Source: Nocardia ignorata NBRC 108230 (lineage in GTDB: Bacteria > Actinomycetota > Actinomycetes > Mycobacteriales > Mycobacteriaceae). Taken from it: 64,000 nucleotides of DNA. The translations under genes were made by a program, and so were the position numbers. Location: contig NZ_BDBI01000008.1 in NCBI RefSeq assembly GCF_001612905.1, positions 62,001-126,000 of the forward strand. The letters run 5' to 3'. The notes under the pieces were generated by a model. The model worked only from the letters and a program-made list of their open reading frames with translations, made no database searches and was not told the origin of the DNA. This document shows positions 35,362 to 44,032 of this stretch, in pieces. Within the stretch, counting starts at the first letter, position 1; each line of letters opens with the position of its first letter.

Positions 35362-36738
35362 ATGAACGGCACACCAGCACTGACCATGCTCGAAGCGGTC
35401 CGCGGCGAGGTGATCACCGCGCAGTCACCCGGCTACGACCAGGCCCGTTCGGTCTACAACGGGATGATCGACCGCAAACCCCTCGCGATCGTCGGCGCGG
35501 TCGACGTCGCCGACGTGCGCGTCGTCGTCGACACCGCCCGGGCGAGCGGCCTCGACCTCGCAGTGCGTGCGGGCGCGCACAGCGTGCCCGGTTTCGGCAC
35601 CGTCGACGACGGCATCGTCTTGGACCTCAGCGCGATGAAGGGCATCCGCATCGATCCCGAGCGGCGGATCGCCCGGGTCCAGGCGGGCTGCACCTGGGGC
35701 GACTTCGACCACGCCGCACACACATTCGGCCTCGCCACCACCGGCGGCATCATCTCGACCACCGGGGTGGCCGGCCTGACGCTCGGCGGCGGCATCGGCT
35801 ACCTCGCCCGCGCCTACGGGCTCTCGATCGACAACCTGCGATCCGCCGACGTCGTCCTGGCCGACGGCACCTTCGTCACCGCGAACGCGACCGAGCACCC
35901 GGATCTGTTCTGGGCGTTGCGCGGTGGCGGCGGCAACTTCGGTGTGGTGACGGAGATGGAGTTCGACCTGCACCCGGTGGACACCATCTACGGCGGACCC
36001 ATGTTCTTCGAGCTCGAAGCCGCCGAACAACTGCTGCGGACCTACCGCGACTGGATCGCCGCGGCACCGCGTGCGATGGGCGCCTTCCCCGCCTTCCAGA
36101 TCGCCCCGCCGCTGCCGTTCATCCCCGAAGACCGGGTAGGTGAGCCGTTCGTGCTCCTGGTGTCGTGCTTCAACGGCAGCGACGAGGAGGCCGAAGGACT
36201 GCTCGCGGAGCTGCGCGCTGTCGCGGCACCGGTCGCCGAGCATGTGGGCCGCATGCCTTACCCGGCTCTCAACGGCGCGTTCGACGCGCTGCTGCCCGCC
36301 GGGTTGCAGCACTACTGGAAGGCGGCGTTCCAACCCGAACTGACCGACGGCGCCCTCGCCGCGCACCTGGAGTTCGGTCCACGGGTGCCCGCCATGCAGT
36401 CCACCATGCACCTGTACCCGATCGACGGCGCCGTCCACGACGTCGCGGCGGAAGACACCGCGTTCGCCTACCGGACCGCGAACTTCGCCCCGGTCATCGC
36501 GGGCATGTGGCCGGATCCGGTCGACAACGAGGCCAACATCGAGTGGGTGCGCGGCTACCACGCCGCGCTCGAACCGCATACCGCCGACGGTGGCTACATC
36601 AATTTCATGGCCTCCGACGACCAGGGCCGCATCCGCGCCAACTACGGGCCCAACTACGACCGCTTGGCGGCCGTCAAGAAGGCCTACGACCCGGCCAACC
36701 TGTTCCATCTCAATCAGAACATCGCACCGGCGAAATAG
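35362..36738 (+). CDS. FAD-linked oxidase, berberine-bridge-enzyme-like
   Basis: A 458-residue oxidase of the VAO/BBE family. The PCMH FAD-binding domain (about 38-210) has RAGAHSVPGF with His73 as the likely 8-alpha FAD-linking residue. GLTLGGGIGYLARAYG follows. The Cys that gives bicovalent FAD in many BBE-like enzymes is not present there, so single attachment is expected. The C-terminal BBE tail is NYGPNYDRLAAVKKAYDPAN. It would oxidise an alcohol, sugar or alkaloid-like substrate with oxygen. The ATG has AGGGAGC upstream. Cotranscription with the cupin gene is likely. Confidence 0.9.
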   Translation: MNGTPALTMLEAVRGEVITAQSPGYDQARSVYNGMIDRKPLAIVGAVDVADVRVVVDTARASGLDLAVRAGAHSVPGFGTVDDGIVLDLSAMKGIRIDPERRIARVQAGCTWGDFDHAAHTFGLATTGGIISTTGVAGLTLGGGIGYLARAYGLSIDNLRSADVVLADGTFVTANATEHPDLFWALRGGGGNFGVVTEMEFDLHPVDTIYGGPMFFELEAAEQLLRTYRDWIAAAPRAMGAFPAFQIAPPLPFIPEDRVGEPFVLLVSCFNGSDEEAEGLLAELRAVAAPVAEHVGRMPYPALNGAFDALLPAGLQHYWKAAFQPELTDGALAAHLEFGPRVPAMQSTMHLYPIDGAVHDVAAEDTAFAYRTANFAPVIAGMWPDPVDNEANIEWVRGYHAALEPHTADGGYINFMASDDQGRIRANYGPNYDRLAAVKKAYDPANLFHLNQNIAPAK

Positions 36739-36769
36739 CGGCCCGGATGCGCGGACGAGGCGCGGCGAA

Positions 36770-37942
36770 TCAGGCCGTGTGCGCGGAGTTCGGCGAGGCC
36801 GCGGTGATGCGTCGCCTGCGCGACGGCATCATCGTGGTCGGGTGCGAAACGCTCCAGGCCGCGCTCTTGCAGACGAATTCCTTGAGGCGCGCGGCCGGTC
36901 GTCCGGTGAGCGCGGAGGACTTGGGCCGGTCGTCGGGGGTCACCCACTGCACGATGGCGTCGCGGCGGCCGAGGCTGATGCACTGGCCGGTATAGCCGAT
37001 ATCGTTGCGCGGCACCGCGCGTCCGGTCAGACGGGCGGCGATGGCGTCGGCCGCCTGGTACGCCGTGGGAACACCGGAAGCACAGGACATGCGCAGCGGG
37101 TCACCGCCCGCGCCGGGGGCGAGTGCGGCATCACCGACGGCATAGACGTCGGGATGTGAGATCGAGCGCATCGTCTCGTCGACGACGATCCGCCCGGTGT
37201 CCGACACGGTCAAGGTGGTGGCCGTGGGGATCGGATGGACCGCGAAACCTGCTGTCCACACCGTCATCTCGGCATGGATGACATCACCGTCACAGGTGAC
37301 GGCACCGCTCTCCAGCACCCGGGCGATATCGGTGTGCTCGCGCACCGTGATGCCGAGCCGGTCGAACGCGGCGCGTAGGTGTCGGCGCGCCTTGTCGCTC
37401 AGCCAGTCGCCCAGGCCGCCGCGTGCGACAAGCACGACCCCGAGATCCGTTCGGGCTTCGGCGATCTCGGTCGCCGCTTCGATGCCGGTGAGGCCACCGC
37501 CGACCACCAGCACGGTCGCACCGGCGCCCAGGCTCGCCAGCCGCGTACGAGTGCGGAGCGCGGACTGCTTGCCCCCGATGTCGTACGCGTGCTCGGCCGC
37601 ACCGGGCGCGTCGGCCGTGGCGATACTGCCGAGGGCGTAAACCATTGTGTCGTAAACGATCTCGTCGCCGTCATCGACGGTGACCGTCTTGTGGTCGACA
37701 TCGACCGCGGTGACGCGCCCCAGTCGCACGCGCACCCCGGTACCCGCGAAGACCTCGGTCAGCGGGCGGCTCCTCAGGTCCTGCCCGGCCGCGAGCTGGT
37801 GCATGCGGACCCGTTCGACGAACTCCGGGTCGGCATTGACGACGGTGATGTCGACGTCGGCCGGGTGCAGCCGCTTGGCCAGACGTCCGGCGGCATTGGC
37901 TCCGGCGTAGCCGGCGCCGAGAACGACGATGCGATGCTTCAT
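36770..37942 (-). CDS. NAD(P)/FAD-dependent oxidoreductase (NDH-2-like)
   Basis: A 390-residue pyridine-nucleotide-disulfide-type flavoprotein resembling type II NADH dehydrogenases. The FAD motif VVLGAGYAGANAA is at 6-18. The NAD motif VLVVGGGLTGIEAATEIA lies mid-protein, and HPDVYAVGDAAL is the second FAD contact. It follows the ECF41 sigma gene on the same strand, with a candidate sigma-specific promoter between them. ECF41 genes are typically found beside such oxidoreductases. It is probably induced by redox or envelope stress. Confidence 0.88.
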   Translation of the reverse strand: MKHRIVVLGAGYAGANAAGRLAKRLHPADVDITVVNADPEFVERVRMHQLAAGQDLRSRPLTEVFAGTGVRVRLGRVTAVDVDHKTVTVDDGDEIVYDTMVYALGSIATADAPGAAEHAYDIGGKQSALRTRTRLASLGAGATVLVVGGGLTGIEAATEIAEARTDLGVVLVARGGLGDWLSDKARRHLRAAFDRLGITVREHTDIARVLESGAVTCDGDVIHAEMTVWTAGFAVHPIPTATTLTVSDTGRIVVDETMRSISHPDVYAVGDAALAPGAGGDPLRMSCASGVPTAYQAADAIAARLTGRAVPRNDIGYTGQCISLGRRDAIVQWVTPDDRPKSSALTGRPAARLKEFVCKSAAWSVSHPTTMMPSRRRRITAASPNSAHTA

Positions 37943-37976
37943 GGTCTCACTCCTGTCCGGGTGGTGTTCGCTTCCT

Positions 37977-38004
37977 GAACCGGGCAGCGAGGCGAAACCT
38001 GACA
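37977..38004 (-). promoter_or_regulatory. Candidate ECF41-type promoter before the oxidoreductase
   Basis: On the minus strand TGTCAGG (38004-37998) followed after about 16 nt by CGGTT (near 37982-37977) resembles the ECF41 pattern of TGTCACA with a 16-nt spacer and CGTC. The -10 match is poor, so this is tentative. It lies about 35-60 bp upstream of the oxidoreductase ATG. Confidence 0.35.
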
Positions 38005-38024
38005 GCAGCGTGATGTGATCTAGG

Positions 38025-38969
38025 TCACCATCCGGTGAGGAGTGGGTCGGCGTGCGGGGTTGTCGCCCAGTGCCGGGTTGCGCGCTCGAGCTTGGCCGGG
38101 TTGGCCTGGGTGTGCACGGCCACGATCCCGTCGGTCGTCACCTCGAAGGTGATGAGGGCGACGATGCGGTCGGCGGCCACGATCACCAGTGCGGGAACAC
38201 CATTGGCGATCGCGGCGTACAGATTGGCGCGGCCGCCGATCATCGCCCACTTGTGCTCGTTCGGCACGAACAGGCGGCGCAGGAACCGTGCCACCTGAAG
38301 CGAGCCGGTGATCGGGCGGTCCAGCGACGGGACCACGCCACCACCGTCGCCCGCGCTGATCGCGTCGTCGGTCAGCAACCGGATCAGCGACTCGGTGTTG
38401 CCGCTCAGCGTGGCGGCCAGGAATTCCTCGACCACCTTTCGTGCGGCCGCCTCGTCGATGTGCACGCGGGTCCGGTCGTCGGTCACGTGCTGTTTGGCAC
38501 GCCGATAGATCTGGTAGCTGTTGACCTCGGTGATATCGAGGATGTCGGCGATCTCGTTGTGCGCGTAGCCGAATGCCTCGCGCAATACGTAGACGGCGCG
38601 TTCCTTCGGCGAGAGTCGTTCCATCAGGGTGAGTACGGCCATCGACACCGATTCGCGCTGCTCGACGGTGTCGGCCGGGCCCGCGATCGGGTCGGTGGCG
38701 AAAACCGGCTCGGGCAACCACTGGCCCACATACGCCTCCCGTCGCACCCGCGCCGACGTGAGCTGGTTGAGGCAGATATTGGTGAGCACCTTCGTGAGCC
38801 AGGCGGCGGGCGTCTCGACGAATTCGTGGTCCGCGGCGTGCCAGCGCACGAAGGTGTCCTGCACCGCGTCCTCGGCATCGCTCGTTGAGCCCAACAGGCG
38901 ATACGCGATCGCCTCCAAACGCGCCCGTGAGTTCTCGAACTCCGCGAGCTCGCGCGCACCAACCGACAT
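38025..38969 (-). CDS. ECF RNA polymerase sigma factor, SigJ/ECF41 type
   Basis: A 314-residue ECF sigma factor. Region 2 (about 12-80) has YRLLGSTSDAEDAVQDTFVR, and region 4 (about 110-165) has LSPKERAVYVLREAFGYAHN. A SnoaL-like C-terminal extension (about 190-314) replaces an anti-sigma factor. YVGQWLPEPV in the linker and NPAKL near the C-terminus are ECF41 hallmarks; the extension modulates activity from within the protein. The neighbour downstream is the usual ECF41 oxidoreductase partner. The LDL-receptor-like gene lies 45 bp upstream on the same strand. Confidence 0.92.
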   Translation of the reverse strand: MSVGARELAEFENSRARLEAIAYRLLGSTSDAEDAVQDTFVRWHAADHEFVETPAAWLTKVLTNICLNQLTSARVRREAYVGQWLPEPVFATDPIAGPADTVEQRESVSMAVLTLMERLSPKERAVYVLREAFGYAHNEIADILDITEVNSYQIYRRAKQHVTDDRTRVHIDEAAARKVVEEFLAATLSGNTESLIRLLTDDAISAGDGGGVVPSLDRPITGSLQVARFLRRLFVPNEHKWAMIGGRANLYAAIANGVPALVIVAADRIVALITFEVTTDGIVAVHTQANPAKLERATRHWATTPHADPLLTGW

Positions 38970-39014
38970 GGGACCGAAGCTAGTGGGTCCCGGACCGGTT
39001 CGCGAACTCGGGCG

Positions 39015-39293
39015 CTACTGGCAGTTGCGTTCGTCGCTCCCGTCGCCGCAGTCGTCGTCACCGTCGCACAGCCATTGTTTCTGAACGCACCGGTCGTTGT
39101 CGCATTTGAATTCTGTCGGCTCACAAGGGAACCGGCCGCTGTGGCATTCGGTGCGGGTATTTCCCGGCCCGAAGTCGAAGGAAACCAGCGCGTCGGTGCC
39201 TACGGTGGATTCTGCTTCGGCCGGTGTGGCCACGAGCGCGAGCGATAGGGCGGCGGACCCGAGCATTGTCGCGAGAACGGAAACAGCACGCAT
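39015..39293 (-). CDS. Secreted protein with an LDL-receptor class A domain
   Basis: A 92-residue exported protein. Residues 1-27 are a signal peptide (cleavage near PAEAES). Residues 57-91 form a complete LDL-receptor class A module: Cys57, 64, 69, 76, 82 and 91 with spacings 6-4-6-5-8. Within it EFKCDNDRC leads into [18 protein letters not shown]. All four acidic calcium ligands are kept (Asp77, Asp81, Asp87, Glu88) with Trp74. An additional Cys50 leaves an odd count and could form a dimer. In animals this fold binds calcium and protein ligands; it is very unusual in bacteria. The ATG has GGAGGG upstream. AATAC-C-GTATT in the 91-bp upstream gap is a possible operator. Confidence 0.88.
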   Translation of the reverse strand: MRAVSVLATMLGSAALSLALVATPAEAESTVGTDALVSFDFGPGNTRTECHSGRFPCEPTEFKCDNDRCVQKQWLCDGDDDCGDGSDERNCQ

Positions 39294-39384
39294 GAAAACC
39301 CTCCATAGCTAGTGGGGGACACGCTTGCGGAAATACGGTATTCCAGCAGTGTATGACGATAACGGGGAAATTCTCGCAAACCGC

Positions 39385-40323
39385 TCACCCGTACGAAACG
39401 CCGGTCAGATCCTCCGAGATCTTCCACAGTCGCGAGGCGCTGTCGGCGTCGCGCAGTGGTTTCCACAGCTTCTGCTCTCCGGGCGGGCCGCCGACTCGGC
39501 CCGGCCATTGCGGACCGTAGAAACCACCGTCTTTGGATTCAGGAGTGACCGCGGCCATGAGCGCGGGAAGTTTCGCGCTGTCCACGGTTCCCGCGACGAT
39601 TCCGTGCGCCGAAAGCCAACGGATGATCCGTACCTGCATGGTGTCGCCGGTCCGTCCGATTTCCGGGCGTGCTGCGAGCAGGCTTGTCGGTGCGACACCG
39701 GGATGAGAGATGTTGCTGGTGATTCCCCAATTTTTCGCGCGGCTGAGGCGACCGAGTTCGAGCCCGAACAGCCCACACGCAAGCTTGGATCGCCGGTAGG
39801 ACCGCATTCCGTCGTATTTCCGTTCCCAGTTCAGGTCTGCCCAGTTGATCTCGGCGTTGCGGGCCGCGATGCTGGATTGCGTGGTCACCCGCGCGTGACC
39901 GGCGCGTAGGAGTGGTAGGAGGTGGCCGGTGAATGCGAAATGACCGAGGTGGTTGGTGCCGAACTGCAGCTCGAATCCATCGGTCGTGGCCTGCCGCTCG
40001 GGCGGGGTCATGACGCCCGCGTTGTTCACCAGGAAATGGATCGGTGAACCGTCGGCACGCAACTGGTCGCCGAGCGCCGCGATCGACGCCAGCGAAGACA
40101 GGTCCAGATCGCGCAGAAAAAGTATCGCGTCAGGGTGCTGCTCGCGGATCTTCGCAATGGCCGCCTCGCCTTTGCGGCGATTACGGACGGGCAGGACGAC
40201 TTCGGCGCCCGCGCCGGCGAGCATCGTCGCGATACCGAGTCCGATGCCATCGCTTCCTCCCGTCACGACCGCTCGTTTACCGGAAAGGTCGGGGATCGCG
40301 ATGTCGTAATTCTCGCGCACCAT
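39385..40323 (-). CDS. SDR-family oxidoreductase
   Basis: A 312-residue short-chain dehydrogenase of the retinol-dehydrogenase/WW-oxidoreductase-like type. TGGSDGIG is the cofactor motif (about 21-28), NNAGVM is present, NHLGHFAF is typical, and the active site is SSIAARN with YRRSK. It is divergent from the XRE-type regulator at 40465. Such SDR/XRE-MmyB pairs are widespread in actinobacteria, and the regulator commonly represses the SDR. Base composition is a little more A/T-rich than the neighbours. The substrate is unknown. Confidence 0.88.
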   Translation of the reverse strand: MVRENYDIAIPDLSGKRAVVTGGSDGIGLGIATMLAGAGAEVVLPVRNRRKGEAAIAKIREQHPDAILFLRDLDLSSLASIAALGDQLRADGSPIHFLVNNAGVMTPPERQATTDGFELQFGTNHLGHFAFTGHLLPLLRAGHARVTTQSSIAARNAEINWADLNWERKYDGMRSYRRSKLACGLFGLELGRLSRAKNWGITSNISHPGVAPTSLLAARPEIGRTGDTMQVRIIRWLSAHGIVAGTVDSAKLPALMAAVTPESKDGGFYGPQWPGRVGGPPGEQKLWKPLRDADSASRLWKISEDLTGVSYG

Positions 40324-40464
40324 GGGCTACTCCTGATGTCGACCTGCGTTGTGCACCGCTTCGGTACCTCAGGACAAGCCTTCCTCTCGCTACGGAACTT
40401 ATCCAGGACTCGACGATCAGTGGCTGAGAGACCGCGTCCGGGCGGAGAAGGGGAAGATGTACAT

Positions 40465-41316
40465 ATGATCGATCGAGCGGGACTCGCGGAGTTCCTCCTT
40501 GGCCGACGGCAGGCATTGCAGCCCGAGGATGTCGGTCTGCCGCGTGGCAAACGTCGTCGAACTCGTGGGTTGCGGCGCGAAGAGGTCGCCGCGCTGTGTC
40601 ACATGTCCCCGGACTATTTCGCGCGTCTCGAAAGAGCAAGCGGCCCGCAGCCTTCCGAGCAGATGGTCGCATCTATCGCGCAGGGCCTGCACTTGTCGCG
40701 GGACGAGCGCGACCATCTCTTCCGCCTAGCCGGGCACCAGCCGCCGAGCCGAGATGGCGACAGCGAGTTCATCAGTCCGGGCATGATGCGGATTTTCGAC
40801 AGACTGACCGACGACACTCCGGCCGAGATCGTCACCGAACTCGGAGAAACGTTGCGCCAGACTCCGCTCGGTGTCGCGCTCGTAGGCGACCTGACTCGAT
40901 ACACCGGACCGTCGCGCAGCATCGGATACAGATGGTTCACCGACTCAGCGGCCCGTGCCATCCACCCTGCCGAGGACCACGAGTTCTTGTCGAGAATGTA
41001 TGTTTCGGGTCTTCGGGGCGTGCTCGCAGTCCGTGGGCCGACATCCAAAGCTGCCCATCTCGCGGAGTTGCTCACCGCCGAAAGCGAGCAGTTCCGCACC
41101 CTGTGGAAACACCACGAGGTCGGCATCAAACCACGAGCGGTCAAGCGATACCTACACCCGACCGTCGGACCACTGGAACTGAACTGTCAAATCCTTCTGG
41201 ACCCGGACCAATCGAATCTATTGCTCGTCTACACAGCGGTACCAGGAAGCGAAAGCTACGAGAAACTACAGCTGCTGTCCGTCATAGGTGCGACCACGCC
41301 GCTCGAGGCGCGTTGA
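40465..41316 (+). CDS. XRE-family regulator with MmyB-like ligand domain
   Basis: A 283-residue regulator. The N-terminal XRE helix-turn-helix (about 8-80) includes RGLRREEVAALCHMSPDYFA and LERASGPQPSEQMVASIAQG. The C-terminal MmyB-like (MLTR) domain (about 100-275) usually binds a fatty-acid-like ligand. The ATG at 40465 has GAAGGGGAAG upstream. It faces the divergent SDR gene across 141 bp, in which no clear palindrome was found. It likely controls itself and the SDR. Confidence 0.9.
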   Translation: MIDRAGLAEFLLGRRQALQPEDVGLPRGKRRRTRGLRREEVAALCHMSPDYFARLERASGPQPSEQMVASIAQGLHLSRDERDHLFRLAGHQPPSRDGDSEFISPGMMRIFDRLTDDTPAEIVTELGETLRQTPLGVALVGDLTRYTGPSRSIGYRWFTDSAARAIHPAEDHEFLSRMYVSGLRGVLAVRGPTSKAAHLAELLTAESEQFRTLWKHHEVGIKPRAVKRYLHPTVGPLELNCQILLDPDQSNLLLVYTAVPGSESYEKLQLLSVIGATTPLEAR

Positions 41317-41371
41317 ACCCGCAACAATCCTCCCGAACCGGACCTTCGGCGGCGGGGAAACCCCCTGCCGG

Positions 41372-41387
41372 GGCACCCCTCGGTGCC
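41372..41387. terminator. Hairpin between convergent XRE and PucR genes
   Basis: GGCACC-CCTC-GGTGCC forms a perfect 6-bp stem with a 4-nt loop, just after a GGGGAAACCCC stretch. It lies between the XRE stop (41316) and the end of the convergent PucR gene (41390), so it can terminate both. Confidence 0.55.
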
Positions 41388-41389
41388 GA

Positions 41390-42544
41390 TCAGGAGGCTG
41401 GTCCGTCGGCCTCGTCCGCGCGGTGGGAACGTGCGGCCTGCATGTACTCGCGCACGGTCAGGGCTGCTCTCAGCCTCGTGATGAGCTCCGGGCTGCGGGG
41501 GTCGAGTCCGGCGAGTCGGTAGATCCGGCGGAGCCGATAGTCGACGGTGTTTTCGTGGATGTGCATCTCGCGTGCGGTGAGCCGACGATGCAGTCCGTTG
41601 TTCAGATGGACCCGCAGCGTAGTCACCAGCTCGGGATCTACCGCGACCGCATCGAGCGCGGTTTCGAGGCGGTCGCGGCCGGGGCCGGGACGAGTCAGCT
41701 GATATTCGACTGCGAGATCGTCGACATGGTAGAGCCCTGGCCGTTTTCGGAGTCTGCGCGCGACGTCGAGCAATTCGTGGCCGACTTCGGTGGCCGCCGG
41801 AATACCGTCACGCGCTGCCTCGATCGCGATCACGATCAGTGATGTCCGCGTGAGCATGTGCCGAATTGTCTCGGTATCCGGCGTGCCGTGAATCAAGACG
41901 GTGCCACCGAGCGTGCTGTGCAGCGCGGAAATAGGTTGTGTGAAAAGGTCTTCCAGCATCTCGACGAAGTTGCCGGGTGAAAGGGTTTTTTGCCCCGACG
42001 AGTGGGTGGCCACCGACAAGACGAGGTACCGCTCGGTGAGTGGTGTCCCGTGTTCACGGGCGATCGCGGATGCGTTTCGTCCGCTGAGCAGGGCGCGGGC
42101 GACTGCCTGCCGACCATGGTGATCGGCGACGAACCGATCGACCTCGAGATACACCCGGTAGATCGTCGCGTCGACCGTCTGCATTGCCTCCATGATCTTG
42201 GCGACATCGCCGAGATTCTTTCGGTACGGCGGATTCGAGATGTGGTCGTCGAGGTGAACGCGGAATCCTGTCCGCACGAGCCGGTGGACGGTTTCGATGG
42301 GAACACCGGTGGTCGCCCACCGTGCGGCAGCGGGGCGGAGTGCCGCGGGTACATCGTGTTCGCGCGCACCGCTCACCAATTCGAGGCATTGTGTGACAAC
42401 GGCATGTATTTCGTCACGCAGGACATCGCCGTGCGCACTGTGCGGGCGAATCGCGTGCAGAACTCCGTCGACGATCCGCTGCGTAGCCCACGAGATCTGC
42501 GCGGGTGGCGCGAGGGGTATGGCACTGGTGTCGAACATGATCAT
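41390..42544 (-). CDS. PucR/CdaR-type transcriptional regulator (first of four)
   Basis: About 384 residues. The middle GGDEF-like regulatory region contains LVLSVATHSSGQKTLSPGNF, and the C-terminal PucR-type helix-turn-helix has MHIHENTVDYRLRRIYRLAG. YQLTRPGPGRDRLE just before the DNA-binding part recurs in two other PucR proteins of this window, showing paralogy. ATG 42544 is used with ATG 42538 as alternative; the 228 bp upstream shares promoter space with the next PucR gene. Effector and targets are unknown; the FAD/DUF3556 cluster nearby is a candidate. Confidence 0.85.
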   Translation of the reverse strand: MIMFDTSAIPLAPPAQISWATQRIVDGVLHAIRPHSAHGDVLRDEIHAVVTQCLELVSGAREHDVPAALRPAAARWATTGVPIETVHRLVRTGFRVHLDDHISNPPYRKNLGDVAKIMEAMQTVDATIYRVYLEVDRFVADHHGRQAVARALLSGRNASAIAREHGTPLTERYLVLSVATHSSGQKTLSPGNFVEMLEDLFTQPISALHSTLGGTVLIHGTPDTETIRHMLTRTSLIVIAIEAARDGIPAATEVGHELLDVARRLRKRPGLYHVDDLAVEYQLTRPGPGRDRLETALDAVAVDPELVTTLRVHLNNGLHRRLTAREMHIHENTVDYRLRRIYRLAGLDPRSPELITRLRAALTVREYMQAARSHRADEADGPAS

Positions 42545-42772
42545 CGTTGGTATAGCCGCATCTCCGCGAGTAGGGTCACGAAAGTTTGACGCGCACACGA
42601 CTGCGCCGTCACTCCACTGAGCGACGATAACGAGCGGTAATACGTTGTAGTCGGCGACGTTCGTTGCCTCGTGCGCCGAGATGGCGGCGACGAAATTGGT
42701 GCGGACGCCAGGATTTGGCTGTATTCGACCGGACCTACCACTGTCGGCCTGTCTTAGGAACACAATCGGGGC

Positions 42773-44008
42773 ATGCTCGTCGAAAAGCCTGTTTCCGTGC
42801 GACCCGCTCTGACCGCCCGCATGCTCGCGCGATGGCCGCAGATCTCCGAGCGCATGCTCGCGGAAGGTCTCGGTGCGACCACGCCCGCCGACCTACCCGC
42901 CGACCACTTCACCGCGGAGGTGCTGCCGACGATCCTCACCTGCGGCCGTGCGGTTTTGGAGGCCATCGCCGCCGGCCGTGACTTCAGTCAGGCCGAGGTC
43001 GCGGTATTCGTCGGACCGGTCGCCGAACGGCACGCCGAGGACCGGCTGCCGCTACGAATGCTGATCGCCGCGATCCACGCCTCGGCGAAGTCGTTGCTCG
43101 CCGAGGCATCGGAATTGGTCGAACCGGACGAGATGGACGAGTTCCTGGTGGCATTCGGCAGACTTCTCGATCTGCTCCGCGATATCAATCTGACGGTAGT
43201 GGAGGCGTATACCGAGGTCGAGCGCTCGATCTATCACGCCGAGCGGGAGGCGCGTCGCGAATTGTGCTCGGCACTGGTGCGTGGCCTGCCCGCCGAGGAA
43301 CTCGCGGCACGCGCGGACACGGTTCTCGCCGATCACTACACCGTCTTGGCGATACACCTGAACGAACCGTCGCTGACCGGCAGCGCCGCGAATCTGGTGG
43401 CCCGGCGCCGGATCCGGGTGCTACAGCACGCACTCGACGACCTCACCGGCACCACCACCCCCGCCACTTTCGACGGGAAGAGTGGCATCGCGTTGGTGAG
43501 CGACAGCTCCGAGACCGGCACCCTCGAAGCCCAGCAGTTCGACCGACTCGCCGCGCGACTGTCGGAGCAATTCGGCGTCACCGTATATCTGGCCGAACTC
43601 CCCGGCATCAGCCGTGCGGATATTCCGGCCGCCGCCGAAGACGCCACCGAACTGACCGAATTGGCGCGCCTGCGCGGCAAACCGGGTGGCTGCTACCGGC
43701 TCGACGATCTGCTGCTGGAGTATCAGCTCACGCGCCCGGGCCCCGCGCGAGCGAGATTGGCGCAACGCGTGATTCCGCTGTTGGCGAGCCCGCACCTGCT
43801 CGACGCGCTGGAAGCCCATCTGCACTACGGTGCCGACCGCAAAACAGCCTCGCGCCGCCTCCACGTCCATCCCAACACCTTCACCTACCGACTGCACCGC
43901 ATCGCCGAACTCACCGGCCTCGACCCCACCGTCCCCCGGGAATCGCGCATGCTCGCGGCCGCCCTCACCGTGCACCGACTCGACTCGGTCCGACGCGCGA
44001 TGGATTGA
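42773..44008 (+). CDS. PucR/CdaR-type transcriptional regulator (second of four)
   Basis: A 411-residue regulator with the same layout: an N-terminal helical part (about 1-150), a sensor region (about 165-300), and a C-terminal PucR helix-turn-helix (RRLHVHPNTFTYRLHRIAEL). YQLTRPGPARARLA matches the other copies. It is divergent from the first PucR gene and convergent with the FAD oxidoreductase at 44033, from which it is separated by 24 bp. Confidence 0.88.
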   Translation: MLVEKPVSVRPALTARMLARWPQISERMLAEGLGATTPADLPADHFTAEVLPTILTCGRAVLEAIAAGRDFSQAEVAVFVGPVAERHAEDRLPLRMLIAAIHASAKSLLAEASELVEPDEMDEFLVAFGRLLDLLRDINLTVVEAYTEVERSIYHAEREARRELCSALVRGLPAEELAARADTVLADHYTVLAIHLNEPSLTGSAANLVARRRIRVLQHALDDLTGTTTPATFDGKSGIALVSDSSETGTLEAQQFDRLAARLSEQFGVTVYLAELPGISRADIPAAAEDATELTELARLRGKPGGCYRLDDLLLEYQLTRPGPARARLAQRVIPLLASPHLLDALEAHLHYGADRKTASRRLHVHPNTFTYRLHRIAELTGLDPTVPRESRMLAAALTVHRLDSVRRAMD

Positions 44009-44032
44009 GCTACGTCCCGCGTACGCCCCTGG

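Noticed and set aside
42545..42763. N-terminal extension of the first PucR gene
   Set aside because: Third-position G/C bias is weak there and it would consume the divergent promoter region.
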